Numbered from the stretch's first letter, positions 1-9,650 are shown. The stretch is DNA of 64,000 nt from Cyanomargarita calcarea GSE-NOS-MK-12-04C (GCA_019359595.1 JAHHGZ010000011.1:124001-188000), one strand, 5' to 3'. The notes: generated from the sequence alone by a model not told the origin. Translations and numbers: made by a program.

Positions 1-78
1 GGTGTCTGGTTCTGGTCGCTCAGTACCAATACCGACTCGATCATTGACGATAAGTTTATCAAATGTTTGATCGCTCAT
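1..78 (-). CDS. Partial fibre-like protein, N terminus only
   Basis: Twenty-six codons are visible from an ATG at 78 to the left edge, where the gene runs out of the window. The peptide begins MSDQTFDKLIVNDRVGIGTE, and the phrase 'NDRVGIGT' is typical of tail-fibre and adhesin-like proteins that carry short beta repeats. An AGAGGA ribosome site lies about 6 bases before the ATG. It follows the 512-residue fibre-like gene by 68 bases on the same strand, so it is probably the next gene of the contractile-injection operon and may also be a fibre or host-binding component. Function is inferred from position and the short motif only. Confidence 0.6.
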   Translation of the reverse strand, partial: MSDQTFDKLIVNDRVGIGTERPEPDT

Positions 79-146
79 GGTTGTCCTCTTTGTGCCGTGA
101 TTTTTTCAAAAAAAGTGAGTTATGCAAGACAGTTATTAGCTGTTTG

Positions 147-1685
147 CTATTGGATATTCACAAACACTGAAATTTCGCCAGTTCCTTTCTCAAGCGGCTG
201 CAATGCTTTGCCAATAATGCTACCTAGTTTCGGCTCTGTGGCTTTTTTAGCATGACCGGGGTTTTTAGAAGTTGTCAACAAATCACCCACTTCTATTGGG
301 GCTTCAGTGGCATCAACTTTGCAGTGAGCAAACACCCCTAGAGTAACAAGGTATAAGTCCTCACCATCCTCAATGAACGCTGATTCCGATTCCAGCTTAG
401 TATCAGGCAAAGCGTTATCGCGGAAGGCTTTACCATCGACAATACCAATTGCCAACGTATCATTTTCTCTATCTGTCAGGGTAACTTCTGCTATGGGAGC
501 CTTATTTTGCTGTCCCCGAAAACGAGTAACCGGAGTACCTTTGAGTTTAACCACATCTCCTGCTGTTAATCTCTGCCCACTGGCATTGGTGAAAGTATCC
601 ACAATATGGGTGCCACTGAGTTTTCCATTAATCAAGGCAGTACCATCTACGTTGAGAGCTGGTGTGCCTGTATTGGAAGTAGCATAAATGCCATGAACAC
701 CATCAAACGATGCGATCGCCACTATAGCAGCTGGAGGAATCGGTTTTTTCTGAGGCACCTCGTTTTCTGTAGTTGAAACTTTAGCTACCAATGCATAGGA
801 CTTTTGTTCAGTATTTACCACGAAGAGAGAACCTTTGTCGGAGATGTTATTATTTCCATCGAATACCCCCGGCATCTTTATTTTGAGAAAAGTTCTGCCG
901 AAAACATCTAGCCTACCAGGATTATCAATTGTCACATTTCCTTTGACTGTGCCGCCATTCAACGATAAGGCGTTGACATCTGCCGCCGTAGTTTTGTGGG
1001 GATTCCTATCGTTACCCAGATCTAGATTGCTATGTTTAATCTTGGCACCATCTCCACTCGAATGTTCATGTCCGTCCCCCTTGGTGACGAGTTTTGCCCG
1101 CACAGTTTCTTTTAATAGAGTTTCATCAATTGAGTTTGTAGAGAAAGCAGTTTTGCCTCCCGCTGTTTTGCGAACCTTAGTATTTACTTCATCGATTCTG
1201 CCACCTTCACCAATTTTCAGTTGCGCCAACCGTAGTTTAATATCCTCATCAGTAGGAACTCGATCTTGGTCGTAACATTTAATCTCCGGCGACTCCAACC
1301 ACCTTGTTTCTCCTTCACCACCCACAGTTGTCTTGTCCGATGGCTGCACTGAGTAAGAAATCACCAAGTAAACTAATTGTCCCTGTTGGAAAAGTTTACC
1401 TTCGTTGTCTTTTATATCTACTGACCGACTTTTTGATAAAAGTATTTGCCTACCCTGTCCATCAATTGCAGTGCCAGGATCTACTCGTACCTGAGTATCA
1501 CCCGTCTTTATAACGTCTAGACCGCCACCGTCAGGAACACCAGGAGTATGTAGCAGACGATTATGACGTCGTTGTCTGTCAATGTGGTAATTTTGCTCCT
1601 CTGTAAAATCCTGTTCTTGTAGAAACTGATTGTAAAAATAGCGCAGTCGCTTGTCTATGTATTCTGGTATTTTGTCATCTGCCAT
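147..1685 (-). CDS. CIS fibre/baseplate-associated protein
   Basis: A 512-residue protein starting MADDKIPEYIDKRLRYFYNQ. I chose this ATG rather than one 21 bases upstream because an AAGGA ribosome site lies 8 bases before it, inside the longer reading. The N-terminal 90 residues (FTEEQNYHIDRQRRHNRLLH, then TPGVPDGGG, VDPGTAIDGQGR) match proteins commonly encoded after the gpI-like gene in cyanobacterial CIS loci. The C-terminal third (GDLLTTSKNPGHAKKA, then GSIIGKALQPLEKGTG) is a domain seen at the ends of tail fibres and surface proteins. It probably forms or attaches a distal fibre of the baseplate. There is no signal peptide. Exact role is inferred from order and motifs. Confidence 0.7.
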   Translation of the reverse strand: MADDKIPEYIDKRLRYFYNQFLQEQDFTEEQNYHIDRQRRHNRLLHTPGVPDGGGLDVIKTGDTQVRVDPGTAIDGQGRQILLSKSRSVDIKDNEGKLFQQGQLVYLVISYSVQPSDKTTVGGEGETRWLESPEIKCYDQDRVPTDEDIKLRLAQLKIGEGGRIDEVNTKVRKTAGGKTAFSTNSIDETLLKETVRAKLVTKGDGHEHSSGDGAKIKHSNLDLGNDRNPHKTTAADVNALSLNGGTVKGNVTIDNPGRLDVFGRTFLKIKMPGVFDGNNNISDKGSLFVVNTEQKSYALVAKVSTTENEVPQKKPIPPAAIVAIASFDGVHGIYATSNTGTPALNVDGTALINGKLSGTHIVDTFTNASGQRLTAGDVVKLKGTPVTRFRGQQNKAPIAEVTLTDRENDTLAIGIVDGKAFRDNALPDTKLESESAFIEDGEDLYLVTLGVFAHCKVDATEAPIEVGDLLTTSKNPGHAKKATEPKLGSIIGKALQPLEKGTGEISVFVNIQ

Positions 1686-1723
1686 AATATATATCCTTGA
1701 ATTCAAATTTTTTTACTACTGAG

Positions 1724-2434
1724 TTAAACTTCTTCGGGTATATCTCCAAGAAAAGTATTTACGCCAATGGTTGCTCGTGACTTGTTTCCAACCTGAATCG
1801 TGCTTGGCACTACAACCTCTAGACGATAAAAGGTGTGGGCTGGCTTTTCCTGTTCAATGATGGCTCGGGCAATCTGTTTTTTCCGAGCAAATCTACTCAG
1901 GTCATTTAACTTTTCCAAAATGATTTTGACTTTGAAGTAATGAGGCAATCCCTCACTAATCCTAGTGTCTACCCCCACTGTAGAAACCACACCAATTTGT
2001 ATTGGATCTGGAAATTCGTCATTAACCTCAACGCCCATACCAGTGTATGTCTTGAGCATCTCTTCCATTCCCACCTTAGTCCCTCGCTTTTTATAAAGAG
2101 AGACAATTCGGCTAATAAATCTGCGTTGAGCTTCTTCTTCCCAGTCATCGCGCAAACTCAAAGCGACCCAACTAGCCAGCCAACTGAGAAATTCTTTTGG
2201 AGTGCGTTGACGATTTTGTGATGGTTGCGATTCATTTCCAATTGGATCGAAAAAGGTCGCAATAGAAGCAATTGTTTTTTCCAGTTCTCTGGCTTCAAAC
2301 TTAACATCATCCTCAATTCCCAGCAGTACTTTTTCAATTGCCAAAAGAAATTGACCAAGAAATGGATCTTCCTGGTAAATAGCAGGAAGATAATCCATTA
2401 AATGACTGGGCGATCGCGTCGGGTTTCTAACCAT
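1724..2434 (-). CDS. Phage-tail gpI-like baseplate protein
   Basis: A 236-residue protein with the features of the P2 gpI / TIGR02242 family: the opening 'HLMDYLPAIYQEDPFLGQFL', the WLASWVALSLRDDWEE region near residues 90-106, and 'YKKRGTKVGMEEMLKTYTG' near 115-135. Family members join the baseplate wedge to fibres in contractile tails. The gene lies 18 bases after the gpJ-like gene and 38 bases before the fibre-like gene on the same strand, so it is probably part of one transcript. Length is normal for the family and no defect is seen. Confidence 0.85.
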   Translation of the reverse strand: MVRNPTRSPSHLMDYLPAIYQEDPFLGQFLLAIEKVLLGIEDDVKFEARELEKTIASIATFFDPIGNESQPSQNRQRTPKEFLSWLASWVALSLRDDWEEEAQRRFISRIVSLYKKRGTKVGMEEMLKTYTGMGVEVNDEFPDPIQIGVVSTVGVDTRISEGLPHYFKVKIILEKLNDLSRFARKKQIARAIIEQEKPAHTFYRLEVVVPSTIQVGNKSRATIGVNTFLGDIPEEV

Positions 2435-2452
2435 AGTTTATCTCTTTGAAAC

Positions 2453-3802
2453 CTAAGATTCTTTCGGCTCAAATTCAAGCTCGATTTTAGTGAACGAAAC
2501 GAGTTCTTCTGCCTTAACTTTTACTGCAATCAGTTTGCTATTCTCATTTTTGAGCAGACGTCCAGTAGCATCGGAATCTTCGTTGTCTGGATTTTGGGAG
2601 TTTCTAACTGTCAACTCCGGGCGATCGCCAATTTGTTGTACGTAGTCTATCCCAGGCAACTGGTCGAGCAGTTGGTAAATTTCAGAAACATAAACATTAC
2701 GACCAAATTGCCACCCCTTACCTTCCATACCACCTTTATTTGGATGCAGGAATTTCTTCAGAGCATCCACTACACGTGCTTCAACATCCTGTTTCAGAGC
2801 ATCAGACTTGAGGTAAAGAGTTAGATGTACCCCTATATGAACGTAACGAGGTTCAACTATATGTAATTTTGTAGTTAGCAACCGTCGGTCTTTCAGATAA
2901 TCTTCAACAGACTCAATCACGTCTAGTTTTGGAATGATTTGGAAAGCTTCAGCAGTGGCACTGGGATCTGTTGTTGTAGAAATGCGGAGCCAATAATCAG
3001 TGACACCGTTTAGTGTGGTTTGTTTCCAGTTTTTTGGCGGCTCAAATTTAATCAAGCCACTTGCAGTCCAATTTGCAGTTTCATCAACTAACTGGTGGTC
3101 TGTTATCGTTACCTGATTCCAATCTGAGCCATCAAAATACTCAAATTTCAGATTGTAATTTTGGCCCTCAACCTTAAGCTGAAACTGAAGACCTTTGAAG
3201 GGAACCCTTAATCCTACGTACAGAAACTGATTGCGACCGCTGTACAGGGGCAATGCGACTGTAGTAACTGGGCTTGCTTTATCGGTATAGTCTGTAAACG
3301 TTGGATTATTATATAAGAACAGGTCAGCTAATTTAGGAACAATCACAACACTGACGTGTCCAGGTCTTTCTTGTGAATTCTGTGAGTTTTCGTATTTTAG
3401 ATTGCGCCTAGGTAAACATCTAGCACGGGCTACTTGAGGATTTGCTGCTAACGCCAAAGTCTCAAAATCTTCGCAGCCTATCGCACGGTTAGGGCTACGT
3501 AGTGTCAGTACGGCTTCTTGAATTTTTTCATTTAACGTTTTCTCATCCAGAATTTTCTCATCAAGAGGGTATTTGCTCTCGCTAATCAAATTGAGAAAAG
3601 CCTGTTTGTTGGCATTTGTGACCAGATTTAGCCGATAGTTCAGCATTTCGGTCAGATAGGCAAACAATTCAATCAGCGTAATACCAGGATCGGAAGGGTT
3701 ATGATTTGTCCACTCCGGCGCATAAGTGGGAATCAGGCTGAGGGCTTCTTGAACTAGATCGTCATAGGTGCGATCGTCTAGGTTAGGCAGTTGTATCGGC
3801 AT
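2453..3802 (-). CDS. Baseplate J-like protein (Afp12-position)
   Basis: A 449-residue protein beginning MPIQLPNLDDRTYDDLVQEA. The N-terminal block (TYAPEWTNHNPSDPGITLIE, then LFAYLTEMLNYRLNLV) is characteristic of 'putative baseplate assembly proteins' related to T4 gp6/gpJ. A C-terminal segment 'FLHPNKGGMEGKGWQFGRNV' is also found in the larger J-like neighbour (HPLTGGFDRLGWQFGRRP), showing the two are paralogues. Two J-like proteins in series form the wedge heterodimers of CIS baseplates, as Afp11 and Afp12 do. The gene starts 8 bases after the larger J-like gene. Confidence 0.85.
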   Translation of the reverse strand: MPIQLPNLDDRTYDDLVQEALSLIPTYAPEWTNHNPSDPGITLIELFAYLTEMLNYRLNLVTNANKQAFLNLISESKYPLDEKILDEKTLNEKIQEAVLTLRSPNRAIGCEDFETLALAANPQVARARCLPRRNLKYENSQNSQERPGHVSVVIVPKLADLFLYNNPTFTDYTDKASPVTTVALPLYSGRNQFLYVGLRVPFKGLQFQLKVEGQNYNLKFEYFDGSDWNQVTITDHQLVDETANWTASGLIKFEPPKNWKQTTLNGVTDYWLRISTTTDPSATAEAFQIIPKLDVIESVEDYLKDRRLLTTKLHIVEPRYVHIGVHLTLYLKSDALKQDVEARVVDALKKFLHPNKGGMEGKGWQFGRNVYVSEIYQLLDQLPGIDYVQQIGDRPELTVRNSQNPDNEDSDATGRLLKNENSKLIAVKVKAEELVSFTKIELEFEPKES

Positions 3803-3810
3803 AGTTTTAT

Positions 3811-6800
3811 TTATAATAAATTAGATGAAAGCTTGATTTTATGTTTACCGGAGTAAACTAGAAACCTTTCTGTGTCAAGAATTTTCTTAATTTCTTCCGG
3901 TATTTTTTCTAGTGGGTTGTCGATAGGTTCAACGCTTAGACTGTGGACATAGTTAACGCCTGGTACTGCTTCAAGTAGGGCGTAGAGATCCGATTTGTGG
4001 GGTCGCCGACCAAACTGCCAACCTAGCCGATCAAAACCACCGGTTAGTGGATGCAAGAAGTTGATCAAAGCGGTGTTAACACTTTGTTGTACTCTACTAG
4101 CTCCCTCTAGAGATGTTGGGACAATTGTTGTGCTGATACTGACTTCTACGTATACCGGACCAACCACCCATATTTTTGCAGTTCCAATAGCATGACTTTC
4201 TAAATAGTTTTGGACACGCTCCATGAGTTCTTGGCTGGGCAAAGGTTTGGGGTTGGAAGTACGAGGCACGATGATGATGCTTACTTCGCCTGGGGCTTTA
4301 GGTGGCTGGAACGACGATAAATTTTCACCGACGAGTGGGTTAAAAGTTTGAATATCTAGTGGTTTTGCAGATAGGTTAAGTAAGGGTACAGCTTTTGCTC
4401 GTGCGACTTCTGGTGTCGCTTGCATTGCCAAGTCTTCATAGTCTTCAAAGGTGACTGCACGTCCTCCGTGACGAACGGTGCGCGGTCCTAGTTCTACCAG
4501 GGTATCTAATGTTTGAGCATCAGCACCTCCTGTTGCGGCTTCTGGATTAGTTACTGCATCAATATAAGGAACGGTGGTTTGAAGTTGGACAATAGTGTTT
4601 TCGGGTCGGTTGCCTTTTGTGCCACCTCCCGCTTGATATCTCCTCATCCGCACATTTGCAATGCCAAGTGGGGGAATGAGTCCTTTTAAGCCATCGCCAA
4701 AGCCAATTTCTCCTGAGTTACGGTCAATGATGTAATGGCGATCGCGCCTTCTTGAACCATAAAAATCTGGTACTTCACTCCAGCGCACCCAGATTTCCTC
4801 AGGTCGTCCGCTTTCATCGCTCATTATGGAAACTACATCTTCACCATATATATTTTTGATAATTTCTTGTTCCTCAAATGAGGGTATTTCTGGCTCTTTA
4901 ACTTCCAAATGTTCTCCTTTAAGAACTGGTGATTGTGTGGTGCGAAAGTTTTGATTTTCTGTACCGTTGCTCGAACCCAGAATTTCATCGCTGACAGTGA
5001 GGGATTGAATGGCGATCATTGTATTCAGCAGTACCCGTTTTAACTGGGGTTTGACAAAATATTCACCAGAACTTGGTTCTTTATACACACGTAGCCAGTA
5101 AAGTTTTTCCTGTAAGTTAAAATCTTGTTTTGCAATAAAATCTTCCGGTGGTAACAATTCCACCAAACCCGAGTGGGTGAAGGCTTCAGTATCATCCTCT
5201 AGGTTCAACCGTTCCCAGTTGTTGCTTTTGTTACTCCAATACTCCCAAGTTAAGCGTGGCGATCGCTGGGATAGGGAAGAAGATGAGGAATTGTTGGTCT
5301 TTATGTCTGGATTATAAACAACATCTGCCACCTGGAAGTAAATGCTAAGAGTGAGATTGGGAAACCGGCTGCGGTTCTCTGGTAATCTGAAACCTAGATA
5401 GAGGGTTGGTACAACATCGGTAATAGGTTTAAATGGTTCAAAGCCTAAACTAGAGGAGATGGATTGAAAACTGAAATCGTTATAGGTTTCTATAGCATCA
5501 GTTGGCTGCTGTGGAGTTGTCAAAGCGTAGTCAACTTTTAACGAGTTAATCAAAGGTGGCTTGAAGCTTGCAGGAACGAAACTGAACCCTCCAAAAGTAT
5601 TCTCATCTTTTTGGTAACGAGCATCTTCGCCATAATTGCCAGATTTAATTCGCACTCGCAGCCAAAAGTTTTCAATTCCATTAACTGTTGTTGGCTCGAA
5701 ATTTTCCGGTAAGATAAATTCTACAACTCGATCAAAGCCAGGGACAGTGAAAGCTTGAGTTGTATCCCGAAACTTTACCTGCGGTGGTGATAGAGGTTCT
5801 ACAGGACCAGTTGGTGTAGAAGTTCCTACAGAAATCCATCCCCGAGCAGTCCAAACTTCCCATTCCAATGTGGCATTTGGGTCTTTGTTTGTGATGGGTA
5901 ATGGTATTCCAGCAGATGCAAGGTCTGCTAAATCTATATGAAGAGTGACAGTGGCACCACTTTTTGAAAAGGCTTCCTGGTTTGCTAAATACAACGTATC
6001 CCCAAACTTAGGCTGTTCTCCAAACGGGAAAAAAGGTTTGCTCAAATCGAGTGGTAGTAAGTTAAAAAATGCTTCTTCTATAGGTTGTCCGGTATTGCCC
6101 AATGTCGCTTGTAGACTGACACTATTGATAAAAGGTAGTTTAGAGCTTTGAAAAATAGGAGTTTGCAATTGGCAACGCAGCGATCGCCTTGTTTCTAAAT
6201 TATTTGAACTAACAATATTGCGGATAATTTCGCCAAGATTGGTAAAAACGACTGTACCACTTCTAGTCAAACCGCTCGTTTGGTCGTTAATGCCAAAAAT
6301 GGGGAAGCATTGCAGCCCATCGCAAATTTCCCATTTTAAAGAGCGAGATTCTGGATTCTGTAAATCTTCCTTGAGCGAAAAAGTCAAGGTTAAAGTTTGC
6401 AAATCGGAAGGTTTTAGTAAAGTATTGCTAATAATGTCAAAACGATGCTCAATCTTAACTTCACCCTCAAAAACCGGAAGATCACGCAATCGTTTTTCTT
6501 CCGTATTATCACTGTCGTAAGTAGTTATATTACTGTAATTACTGTAATTACTATAAAAATCTTTATTGGGATCGCGTACAAATATAGCTTTCAATTGTGC
6601 TGCCGTAACTAGCAAATTGCGTTCTGTTTCAAAAATCACTGGTTCATCTTCACCTTCTACAGGTAGTGCTGCCACCTGAGTTCCGGCAGGAACAATAGCA
6701 TCAATCTCACTACCAGTTGCTAAAGTAAACAATAATGGTACTCTAGCTGGCTGAGGCGGCAGTTGTGAAACACCTAACAAATCCAGAAATGCCAGAAAAT

Positions 6801-7017
6801 TTTTATACGGCACCTGGTTAAGCCGTTGAATAATAATTTCGGCGTAACGAGCAAAGATATGAATCAATGCACCACTCATTCCTTTGAGCGGGCGATCGCC
6901 TGTCGCGGTATCCTCCTCAAATTCTTTCCAATCTGATGCATATTCTAGTAACAGATTTTGCACCTGTTTGGCAATATCCTTTGCCGTGCGGGAGTCAATA
7001 GGTGGCGGTTTTGCCAT
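3811..7017 (-). CDS. Large baseplate J-like protein (Afp11-like)
   Basis: A 1068-residue 'putative baseplate assembly protein' (TIGR02243 type). It starts MAKPPPIDSRTAKDIAKQVQ, has the family stretch 'RMRRYQAGGGTKGNRPENTI' followed by a 'GGADAQTLDTLVELGPRTVR' segment near residues 795-850, and ends with the HPLTGGFDRLGWQFGRRP region shared with its smaller paralogue. In CIS particles this protein forms the wedge ring around the spike. Its ATG overlaps the stop of the gp25-like gene in a TGATG arrangement, which suggests translational coupling. Several middle beta-rich insertions make it longer than T4 gp6, as is usual for eCIS Afp11 homologues. Confidence 0.88.
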   Translation of the reverse strand: MAKPPPIDSRTAKDIAKQVQNLLLEYASDWKEFEEDTATGDRPLKGMSGALIHIFARYAEIIIQRLNQVPYKNFLAFLDLLGVSQLPPQPARVPLLFTLATGSEIDAIVPAGTQVAALPVEGEDEPVIFETERNLLVTAAQLKAIFVRDPNKDFYSNYSNYSNITTYDSDNTEEKRLRDLPVFEGEVKIEHRFDIISNTLLKPSDLQTLTLTFSLKEDLQNPESRSLKWEICDGLQCFPIFGINDQTSGLTRSGTVVFTNLGEIIRNIVSSNNLETRRSLRCQLQTPIFQSSKLPFINSVSLQATLGNTGQPIEEAFFNLLPLDLSKPFFPFGEQPKFGDTLYLANQEAFSKSGATVTLHIDLADLASAGIPLPITNKDPNATLEWEVWTARGWISVGTSTPTGPVEPLSPPQVKFRDTTQAFTVPGFDRVVEFILPENFEPTTVNGIENFWLRVRIKSGNYGEDARYQKDENTFGGFSFVPASFKPPLINSLKVDYALTTPQQPTDAIETYNDFSFQSISSSLGFEPFKPITDVVPTLYLGFRLPENRSRFPNLTLSIYFQVADVVYNPDIKTNNSSSSSLSQRSPRLTWEYWSNKSNNWERLNLEDDTEAFTHSGLVELLPPEDFIAKQDFNLQEKLYWLRVYKEPSSGEYFVKPQLKRVLLNTMIAIQSLTVSDEILGSSNGTENQNFRTTQSPVLKGEHLEVKEPEIPSFEEQEIIKNIYGEDVVSIMSDESGRPEEIWVRWSEVPDFYGSRRRDRHYIIDRNSGEIGFGDGLKGLIPPLGIANVRMRRYQAGGGTKGNRPENTIVQLQTTVPYIDAVTNPEAATGGADAQTLDTLVELGPRTVRHGGRAVTFEDYEDLAMQATPEVARAKAVPLLNLSAKPLDIQTFNPLVGENLSSFQPPKAPGEVSIIIVPRTSNPKPLPSQELMERVQNYLESHAIGTAKIWVVGPVYVEVSISTTIVPTSLEGASRVQQSVNTALINFLHPLTGGFDRLGWQFGRRPHKSDLYALLEAVPGVNYVHSLSVEPIDNPLEKIPEEIKKILDTERFLVYSGKHKIKLSSNLL

Positions 7018-7418
7018 CAGCCTGCACTCCTTTCTAGATAGAAGGGATAAACCAGGTTGAAGACGTTGTTGGTAGCCCGAACTTGATAGTCAATGTTGAT
7101 TAACAGTTTCTCTCCTTCAAAGTCAGAAACTGACCCTACCTGCACATCCAGTACGTCAATACGTGGTTCAAACAAAAGCAACGCCTCTCGTACAGATTGA
7201 GACACCTTTCCAACGGTGGAAGGGGAATTCACTTCAAACACCAAATCGTAAATTCCACAGCCAAAATCTGGGCGCATAACCCGTTCACCTTTGGCAGTAC
7301 CAAGGACGATCCAAACCGACTGGCGAATGCTCTCTTCATACGCAGCTTGGGCAAGTACGCCATTATTTTCCACTGTCACCGGAAAGCCTACACCCTTTCC
7401 CAAAAACGGTTTAGACAT
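7017..7418 (-). CDS. gp25-like baseplate wedge protein (Afp9-like)
   Basis: A 133-residue GPW/gp25-family protein. I place the start at MSKPFLGKGVGFPVTVENNG because AAGGAG lies 6 bases before it; a longer reading adds 14 residues without a ribosome site. Family hallmarks are 'QSVWIVLGTAKGERVMRPDF', GCGIYDLVFEVNS and the late 'LLFEPRIDVLDVQV'. The EPR motif is the known sheath-contact signature of gp25. It initiates sheath assembly at the baseplate. The gene sits between the PAAR tip gene and the large J-like gene, as in Afp and PVC loci. Confidence 0.9.
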   Translation of the reverse strand: MSKPFLGKGVGFPVTVENNGVLAQAAYEESIRQSVWIVLGTAKGERVMRPDFGCGIYDLVFEVNSPSTVGKVSQSVREALLLFEPRIDVLDVQVGSVSDFEGEKLLINIDYQVRATNNVFNLVYPFYLERSAG

Positions 7419-7431
7419 CTTACTCTCCTTG

Positions 7432-7821
7432 TTAACCAATAAAGACTGTGCCTTTCGCAATTACCCGTCCTACTGGCAAGTCTGCTGGGTCATTGCAAGT
7501 TAAAGCTTGGTCGCCAAGCCTCGCTGCCATTTTGCCGTTAATTTTAACTGTGGCACTACCAAATACGATCGTGCCTCTGTTAAACGGTGGTTTCACGAAT
7601 GAGCCTGGAGGTGGAACAATATGCGGTGGTATATTAATAGCGATACTACCCACTGTAGCGGCTGGCATTCTCATGATTCTGACATTGGGGCTGAGATTGC
7701 CAGTAATGGTGCCCTTGAATGGCAAAGGCGTAGGTACTGGTGCCGCAAGCGGCGGCACAATTACGAGGTGTGTGTCGATTGCTACTATTGTATCGCCTTG
7801 TTTTGCTGCTGGTTTTCTCAT
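7432..7821 (-). CDS. PAAR-domain spike tip (Afp10-like)
   Basis: A 129-residue protein with PAAR-type proline/alanine and glycine turns: 'MRKPAAKQGDTIVAIDTHLV' at the start, PPPGSFVKPPFNRGTIVFGS in the middle and 'NGKMAARLGDQALTCNDPAD' near the end. PAAR proteins sharpen the membrane-puncturing spike and usually bind a metal; D10, H18 and C108 are possible ligands. It starts 9 bases after the gp5-like gene, whose trimeric beta-helix it should cap. Confidence 0.88.
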   Translation of the reverse strand: MRKPAAKQGDTIVAIDTHLVIVPPLAAPVPTPLPFKGTITGNLSPNVRIMRMPAATVGSIAINIPPHIVPPPGSFVKPPFNRGTIVFGSATVKINGKMAARLGDQALTCNDPADLPVGRVIAKGTVFIG

Positions 7822-7830
7822 AACTACTAA

Positions 7831-8481
7831 CTAATTAAGATTTATTATTCTGCCTTTAATATTCATAATGCCCTTGGCCTCGATATTCATCCCTGCTTTT
7901 GCTGTAATGTCGGTTGTATTTTGGGAATTTATTTCAATTTTTTTGGCATCTAACTTGATGACGCCTTTGGGGGCAGAGAGTGTAATATCTTTGTCTGTTG
8001 TGATGGTAATAGTATTGGTTTTCGTATCAACTTTGATGCTGTTCTTTTTACTCTTATCAAGAATTTCGATAGTTTCTTGTCCTTGTGTATCATCTAAAGA
8101 GATCACATGACCGCTACGGGATTTTATCAAGCGAATGTTATTTTTACCGTCTTGTTTAGCCTCTGTAGGAGGAACATCTTTAACATTCCACAAAGCACCA
8201 AGAATGTAAGGAAAACCCACGTCTCCATGTTCAAAAACGACCAGCACCTCATCGTTAATTTCTGGGAGAAAATAAATGCCTCGTTGTGAACCTGCCATTG
8301 GTGTAGCAATGCGTGCCCAATAGCTTTCATCCTTGTCGCTTAACCAGGGAAATTTGACTTTTACCCGTCCAAGCTTGTTCGGGTCATTGATGTTACTAAC
8401 AATTCCAATCACTACCCCATAAATCTTCTGGGACATTTCCTGCTGCGTTTGCGTGTCAACCAGTACATCAAATAAACTCAC
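7831..8481 (-). CDS. gp5/gpV-like spike protein, OB fold plus beta-helix
   Basis: A 216-residue protein, GTG start with GGGAG about 10 bases upstream; an ATG at residue 16 (MSQKIYGVVIGIVSN) is a possible alternative. Residues 20-110 match the OB-fold of baseplate assembly protein V (DPNKLGRVKVKFPWLSDKDE, then WARIATPMAGSQRG). Residues 135-216 are a run of short beta repeats rich in I/T/K (TKTNTITITTDKDITLSAPK) expected to form a trimeric beta-helix spike. In Afp/PVC the gp27-like and gp5-like halves are one protein (Afp8); here they are separate genes. Confidence 0.88.
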   Translation of the reverse strand: MSLFDVLVDTQTQQEMSQKIYGVVIGIVSNINDPNKLGRVKVKFPWLSDKDESYWARIATPMAGSQRGIYFLPEINDEVLVVFEHGDVGFPYILGALWNVKDVPPTEAKQDGKNNIRLIKSRSGHVISLDDTQGQETIEILDKSKKNSIKVDTKTNTITITTDKDITLSAPKGVIKLDAKKIEINSQNTTDITAKAGMNIEAKGIMNIKGRIINLN

Positions 8482-8540
8482 GATTGTTATACTCCCTTAA
8501 TGTATTTGTCATTTGTCATTGGTCAATTTCCTACTAACCA

Positions 8541-9641
8541 CTAAAAAGCATTTCTCTGAACAGTGAAATGAGTGTAGTAACCACCAGGTCCATAGTGGCT
8601 CGTCCTAGCGTTGAGGCGATGATTTACTGCGGTGACGTAGTACTGTCCTCGGTACTGTTTACCAATGCGATCGCCATCGATTTTGATAACTTTGCCTGCT
8701 TTTAAATCGGTTCGCCCATGACAAACTCCTTCACCTGTAATAAAACTGAGTACTCCAGCATTAAAATTAGCATTGGCAAGTTGATCGGCTTCTTGCTGAG
8801 TTCTAATCGGGTGAGAAGTCCAAACTCCACTAGCCTTGCTAAAAGCTGTTTGGCTTTGCGCTGCGCCACTTTTTTTGCCACCCATTTTAGAACCTTCTTT
8901 GTTACCGCGCCCAACGATTTTTTGTTTTTTTAGTAAGGGGTCCCATCCTTGTACGGTAATTTCATCAACCTGACCCACAGCAGAGACGCGGGGGTAGAAC
9001 TCCAGCAAATCATCCATGAAGGTTAAGGTTATAATCTCGGGCTTGTCATTGCCCACAGGTCGGAAAAACAGTTTTTTGTCTTCTACGACCACCTCATACT
9101 GAATTTGACGGGCACGGGCTTGCAAAAATTCCCAATCTGTTTGGTTTGCTTGCAGCACGTACTCATGTGTGACTTTACTATTTATGACTTGGGGGGTTAA
9201 CTTTGCTTCTTGAGCAATTTGAGTTGCAATCTGGCTATCTGTTTTGTTGAGAAATGTTCGAGTTTTGCGACCTCTGAGCAGTCTATGGCGGCGATCGTAA
9301 CCCCGCACCCTCAAGCTAGGCGGTAATTGGAAATGAAATTCTGGCTCTAAGGCAACGATTTCGCCTATCATCACAGTTTCTAATTTACCGTGGTGATAAC
9401 CCAGTTTGACAGTAATCTCACTACCGATCTCAAAGAGATTGGGTTTGTCAATCAACGGAATATCAGGTAATGGTCGCTCGTCTAGTCCAGCAAATTCCAA
9501 AGTAAACATACTGGGTATATTTACATCCTCATCAACTGTAATGCCAATCAGCTGTAACTCCGCATCCAGAGGTATCGGCGATTTGTTAACGAGGACATCA
9601 AAATCTGGTAGAAACAGTTCTTTAGAAGCGCTACTTTTCAC
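8541..9641 (-). CDS. Phage late-control gpD/gp27-like hub protein
   Basis: A 366-residue member of the gpD/gp27 hub family (VgrG N-terminal half). It begins with GTG (MKSSASKELFLPDFDVLVNK) preceded by GAGGA. Visible family segments are 'VNIPSMFTLEFAGLDERPLP', 'VRGYDRRHRLLRGRKTRTFL' and 'QANQTDWEFLQARARQIQYE'. The C-terminal part (GQYYVTAVNHRLNARTSHYG) is typical of split-spike loci. It forms the trimeric hub between tube and spike. A possible 50-residue membrane peptide is encoded just upstream and the gp5-like gene follows after 59 bases. Confidence 0.88.
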   Translation of the reverse strand: MKSSASKELFLPDFDVLVNKSPIPLDAELQLIGITVDEDVNIPSMFTLEFAGLDERPLPDIPLIDKPNLFEIGSEITVKLGYHHGKLETVMIGEIVALEPEFHFQLPPSLRVRGYDRRHRLLRGRKTRTFLNKTDSQIATQIAQEAKLTPQVINSKVTHEYVLQANQTDWEFLQARARQIQYEVVVEDKKLFFRPVGNDKPEIITLTFMDDLLEFYPRVSAVGQVDEITVQGWDPLLKKQKIVGRGNKEGSKMGGKKSGAAQSQTAFSKASGVWTSHPIRTQQEADQLANANFNAGVLSFITGEGVCHGRTDLKAGKVIKIDGDRIGKQYRGQYYVTAVNHRLNARTSHYGPGGYYTHFTVQRNAF

Positions 9642-9650
9642 GGTTCATCC

